DNA of 64,000 nucleotides from JALEFZ01 sp038527485 (GTDB lineage: Bacteria; Bacteroidota; Bacteroidia; J057), in contig JBCBFT010000001.1 in the NCBI GenBank assembly GCA_038527485.1, positions 121,574-185,573 of the forward strand. The letters are read 5' to 3'. The notes under the pieces were generated by a model. The model did not search any database, had not been told where the DNA came from, and saw only the letters and a program-made list of their open reading frames with translations. The position numbers and the translations under genes were made by a program. How positions within the stretch are numbered: the stretch's first letter is position 1; every line of letters begins with the position of its first letter. Shown piece after piece: positions 62,641-64,000 of the stretch.

Positions 62641-62676
62641 GACACACCATGAACGGGTGTGTCTACAATTTTTTTG
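62641..62676 (+). terminator. Terminator after the serine hydrolase gene
   Basis: GACACACC/GGTGTGTC hairpin with a 7-nt loop and a T-run of eight. Confidence 0.85.
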
Positions 62677-62718
62677 TTTCCTTCCGTTTGTATCTGGCAG
62701 AGGTAGGATTGTTGGGAT

Positions 62719-62894
62719 GTTGCTTGTGGCGTTGTTAGTTAGGAAACTAATAGATTTTGGTGCTGTGTAGCTTGATGGCTACGCAGAGCGGGTTGGTGTT
62801 TCACATGCTGGGATGTTGGTGTTGCTTGTGGCGTTGTTAGTTGGGAAACTAATAGATTTTGGTGCTGCGTAGCTTGATGGCTACGCAGAGCGGG
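62719..62894. repeat. Two direct copies of a 74-bp repeat with an internal hairpin
   Basis: Copy 1 is at 62719-62792 and copy 2 at 62821-62894; they differ at only two positions. Each ends in CTGCGTAGC-TTGATG-GCTACGCAG (9-bp arms; copy 1 has one T-G wobble). A 24-bp inverted copy of the start of the second unit and its left flank recurs at 63912-63935, matching 62814-62837. Confidence 0.8.
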
Positions 62895-62990
62895 AGGGGG
62901 CTGGGGCGTATCGCTATTGATGAATGACTGCATCTATGCAAACATTCCCAAAGTGAGAAGCGTATGCCTAAGTGACAGACAACCTTTCAT

Positions 62991-63992
62991 ATGAAATTTC
63001 TACGTTTCCTTCTTTGGGTTTGGTGTTTGCTTGGGATCATTTGCCTAGTGGGAATGAACCAAGTGTTCATCGGATCGGCCTTTGCTCTGCTAAGATGGCC
63101 GTTAGTAATTCTTGCTCTCGTGCTCTTTTGGCGAAAAAAATCATTGCGGCAGGTACGTATTTTTCAAGTTGTGCTAGTGTTGATGGGATTATGGATAGGA
63201 GAAAGCCTGTATAGAGGCGTCAGGTATACACGAGACGTCTTTGTGGAAACGAAAGGAGCCGAGTTGACGATTGCTTCCTACAATGTACTTTTCCTCAATA
63301 AGTACAAGCAAAATATTATTCAGGAGATAAGAAAAGAAAATCCTGAGGTGCTATTGCTTCAGGAATACACGTCTGGATGGCAGCAGGTCATGTCTGCTTC
63401 TATCTTTAAGCGCTATCCCTATCGTCGCATCTATCCTAGGAAAGGGCCTTATGGCCTCGCCATCCTCTCTCAGCATCCTCTCAAGGGGGACCGCCTCCTC
63501 CTCAACGACCGCCAAAAACCCATTGCTCAATACACACAACTGAAGGTGAAAGGAAAATCTTTGCACCTTCTCAATATTCACCTGAGCTCACCTGCAGGCG
63601 CTGTCGAGAATCCTGAGCATTTTTTCTCTTACTATCTTCTCAACTACGATGTGCGGAAAACGCAGTGGAAGGATGTGTTGGATCTGGTGAAAAATTTGCC
63701 TGAAAGAGAGCCTATACTAATTGGTGGAGACTTCAATACGATGAGATGGGAACCCTTGTATCGAGACATTCGCTTTGAATGTAGGGATTTGTTTCGGGCT
63801 CATGGTAAAGGTTGGCGTGGGACATTTCCCCATGTGGAGAAGGTGCCTATTCCTCCTCTTACCCTCGATTATCTCATGCTTAGAGGTCCTGTCAAAGGAA
63901 AAGAAGCGTATACAACGCCACAAGCAACACCAACACATAATGCTCAGCAAAAAGCCCCTTACAATTCCACCTTTCCCCAGAGTCCCAGATGA
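62991..63992 (+). CDS. Membrane-anchored endonuclease/exonuclease/phosphatase-family protein, C-terminus altered
   Basis: A 333-residue protein with about three N-terminal hydrophobic segments (residues 4-28, 32-46, 55-70) and an EEP domain from about residue 90. It has SYNVLFLN, the metal Glu in LLLQEYTSG, NIHLSSP, GGDFNT and TLDYLML. The EEP superfamily normally ends with S-D-H-x-P; after GPVKGKEAY the frame here reads TTPQATPTHN and stops 32 residues after KGK without that motif. That stretch is the inverted 24-bp repeat also found upstream. So the gene looks truncated and perhaps inactive. The start at 62991 is well placed. Confidence 0.8.
   Translation: MKFLRFLLWVWCLLGIICLVGMNQVFIGSAFALLRWPLVILALVLFWRKKSLRQVRIFQVVLVLMGLWIGESLYRGVRYTRDVFVETKGAELTIASYNVLFLNKYKQNIIQEIRKENPEVLLLQEYTSGWQQVMSASIFKRYPYRRIYPRKGPYGLAILSQHPLKGDRLLLNDRQKPIAQYTQLKVKGKSLHLLNIHLSSPAGAVENPEHFFSYYLLNYDVRKTQWKDVLDLVKNLPEREPILIGGDFNTMRWEPLYRDIRFECRDLFRAHGKGWRGTFPHVEKVPIPPLTLDYLMLRGPVKGKEAYTTPQATPTHNAQQKAPYNSTFPQSPR
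63912..63935 (-). repeat. Inverted 24-bp copy of the upstream repeat
   Basis: ACAACGCCACAAGCAACACC followed by AACA is the exact reverse complement of 62814-62837. It lies inside the 3' end of the EEP gene. Confidence 0.8.
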
Positions 63993-64000
63993 TCGGCACT

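Larger units (their letters stand above)
62616..62990. other. 375-bp intergenic region with terminator and repeats
   Basis: Holds the serine hydrolase terminator (62641-62676) and two direct copies of a 74-bp repeat (62719-62792 and 62821-62894). No gene is supported: an open frame on the minus strand here is produced by the repeats. Confidence 0.55.

Noticed and set aside
62739..62933. 64-residue open frame on the minus strand
   Set aside because: It is made of the two 74-bp direct repeats read in one frame; its internal repetition is the DNA repeat, not a protein.
1..64000. tRNA, rRNA, CRISPR, prophage or insertion sequence
   Set aside because: No TPsiC-like arm, rRNA segment, regular direct-repeat array, transposase or phage structural gene was seen in any gene-free stretch.

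Overview
The window is a 64 kb stretch of a Bacteroidota chromosome. The evidence is a SusC/SusD pair, several proteins ending in type IX secretion (T9SS) sorting domains, many lipoproteins with Bacteroidota-style lipoboxes, a BshB1 bacillithiol deacetylase, -7 boxes of the TAnnTTTG type, and few Shine-Dalgarno sites. No rRNA, tRNA, CRISPR array, prophage or transposase was seen. The gene content suggests an aerobic environmental member of the phylum (Cytophagia- or Saprospiria-like) rather than a gut Bacteroidales, but the sequence alone does not settle this.

Layout. 1-3.8 kb: 5'-truncated SusC and SusD. 3.8-11 kb: a T9SS protein, a DUF2750 protein, an OmpA-like lipoprotein, release factor 3 and an ankyrin protein. 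11.3-20.3 kb: a very large secreted M43 metalloprotease with eleven Ig-like repeats, then a sorbosone-dehydrogenase-like lipoprotein, an EEP lipoprotein and a YeeZ-like reductase. 20-26 kb: histidine kinase, YaaA, a Dps-like protein without its two ferroxidase histidines, PdeM phosphoesterase, Tgt and a yeast-type cytosine deaminase homologue. 26-37.8 kb: an unknown membrane-anchored protein with a DMT transporter, a tiny T9SS protein, NifU-C, Mrp, CbpA-like, PlsC, a PH-like membrane protein, DinB, a 2OG-Fe(II) oxygenase and RseP. 38-46.7 kb: T9SS protein, BshB1, a secreted beta-helix protein and a TonB-dependent receptor. 46.7-52.6 kb: a lipoprotein plus sugar-phosphate transferase, and feoAB preceded by palindromes resembling a DtxR/MntR-type operator. 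52.9-60.4 kb: RidA, a response regulator beside a degenerate histidine kinase, MazG, an ECF sigma/membrane protein/TraB operon, Tpx and MsrA. 60.5-64 kb: a secreted serine hydrolase and an EEP-family membrane protein that lacks its C-terminal catalytic motif and lies between copies of a short repeat.

Themes. Redox and iron handling recur (FeoAB, Dps-like, YaaA, Tpx, MsrA, BshB1, NifU-C, Mrp). Secreted and outer-membrane functions are prominent (SusCD, TonB receptor, T9SS cargo). Most genes are single transcription units bounded by hairpin terminators; the few tight operons are sigma/membrane protein/TraB, feoAB, lipoprotein/sugar-phosphate transferase and DMT/unknown. The observations most worth following are the feoAB operator cluster, the dead histidine kinase next to an intact regulator, the Dps-like protein with His-to-Asn changes at both metal sites, and the repeat that borders the truncated EEP gene.
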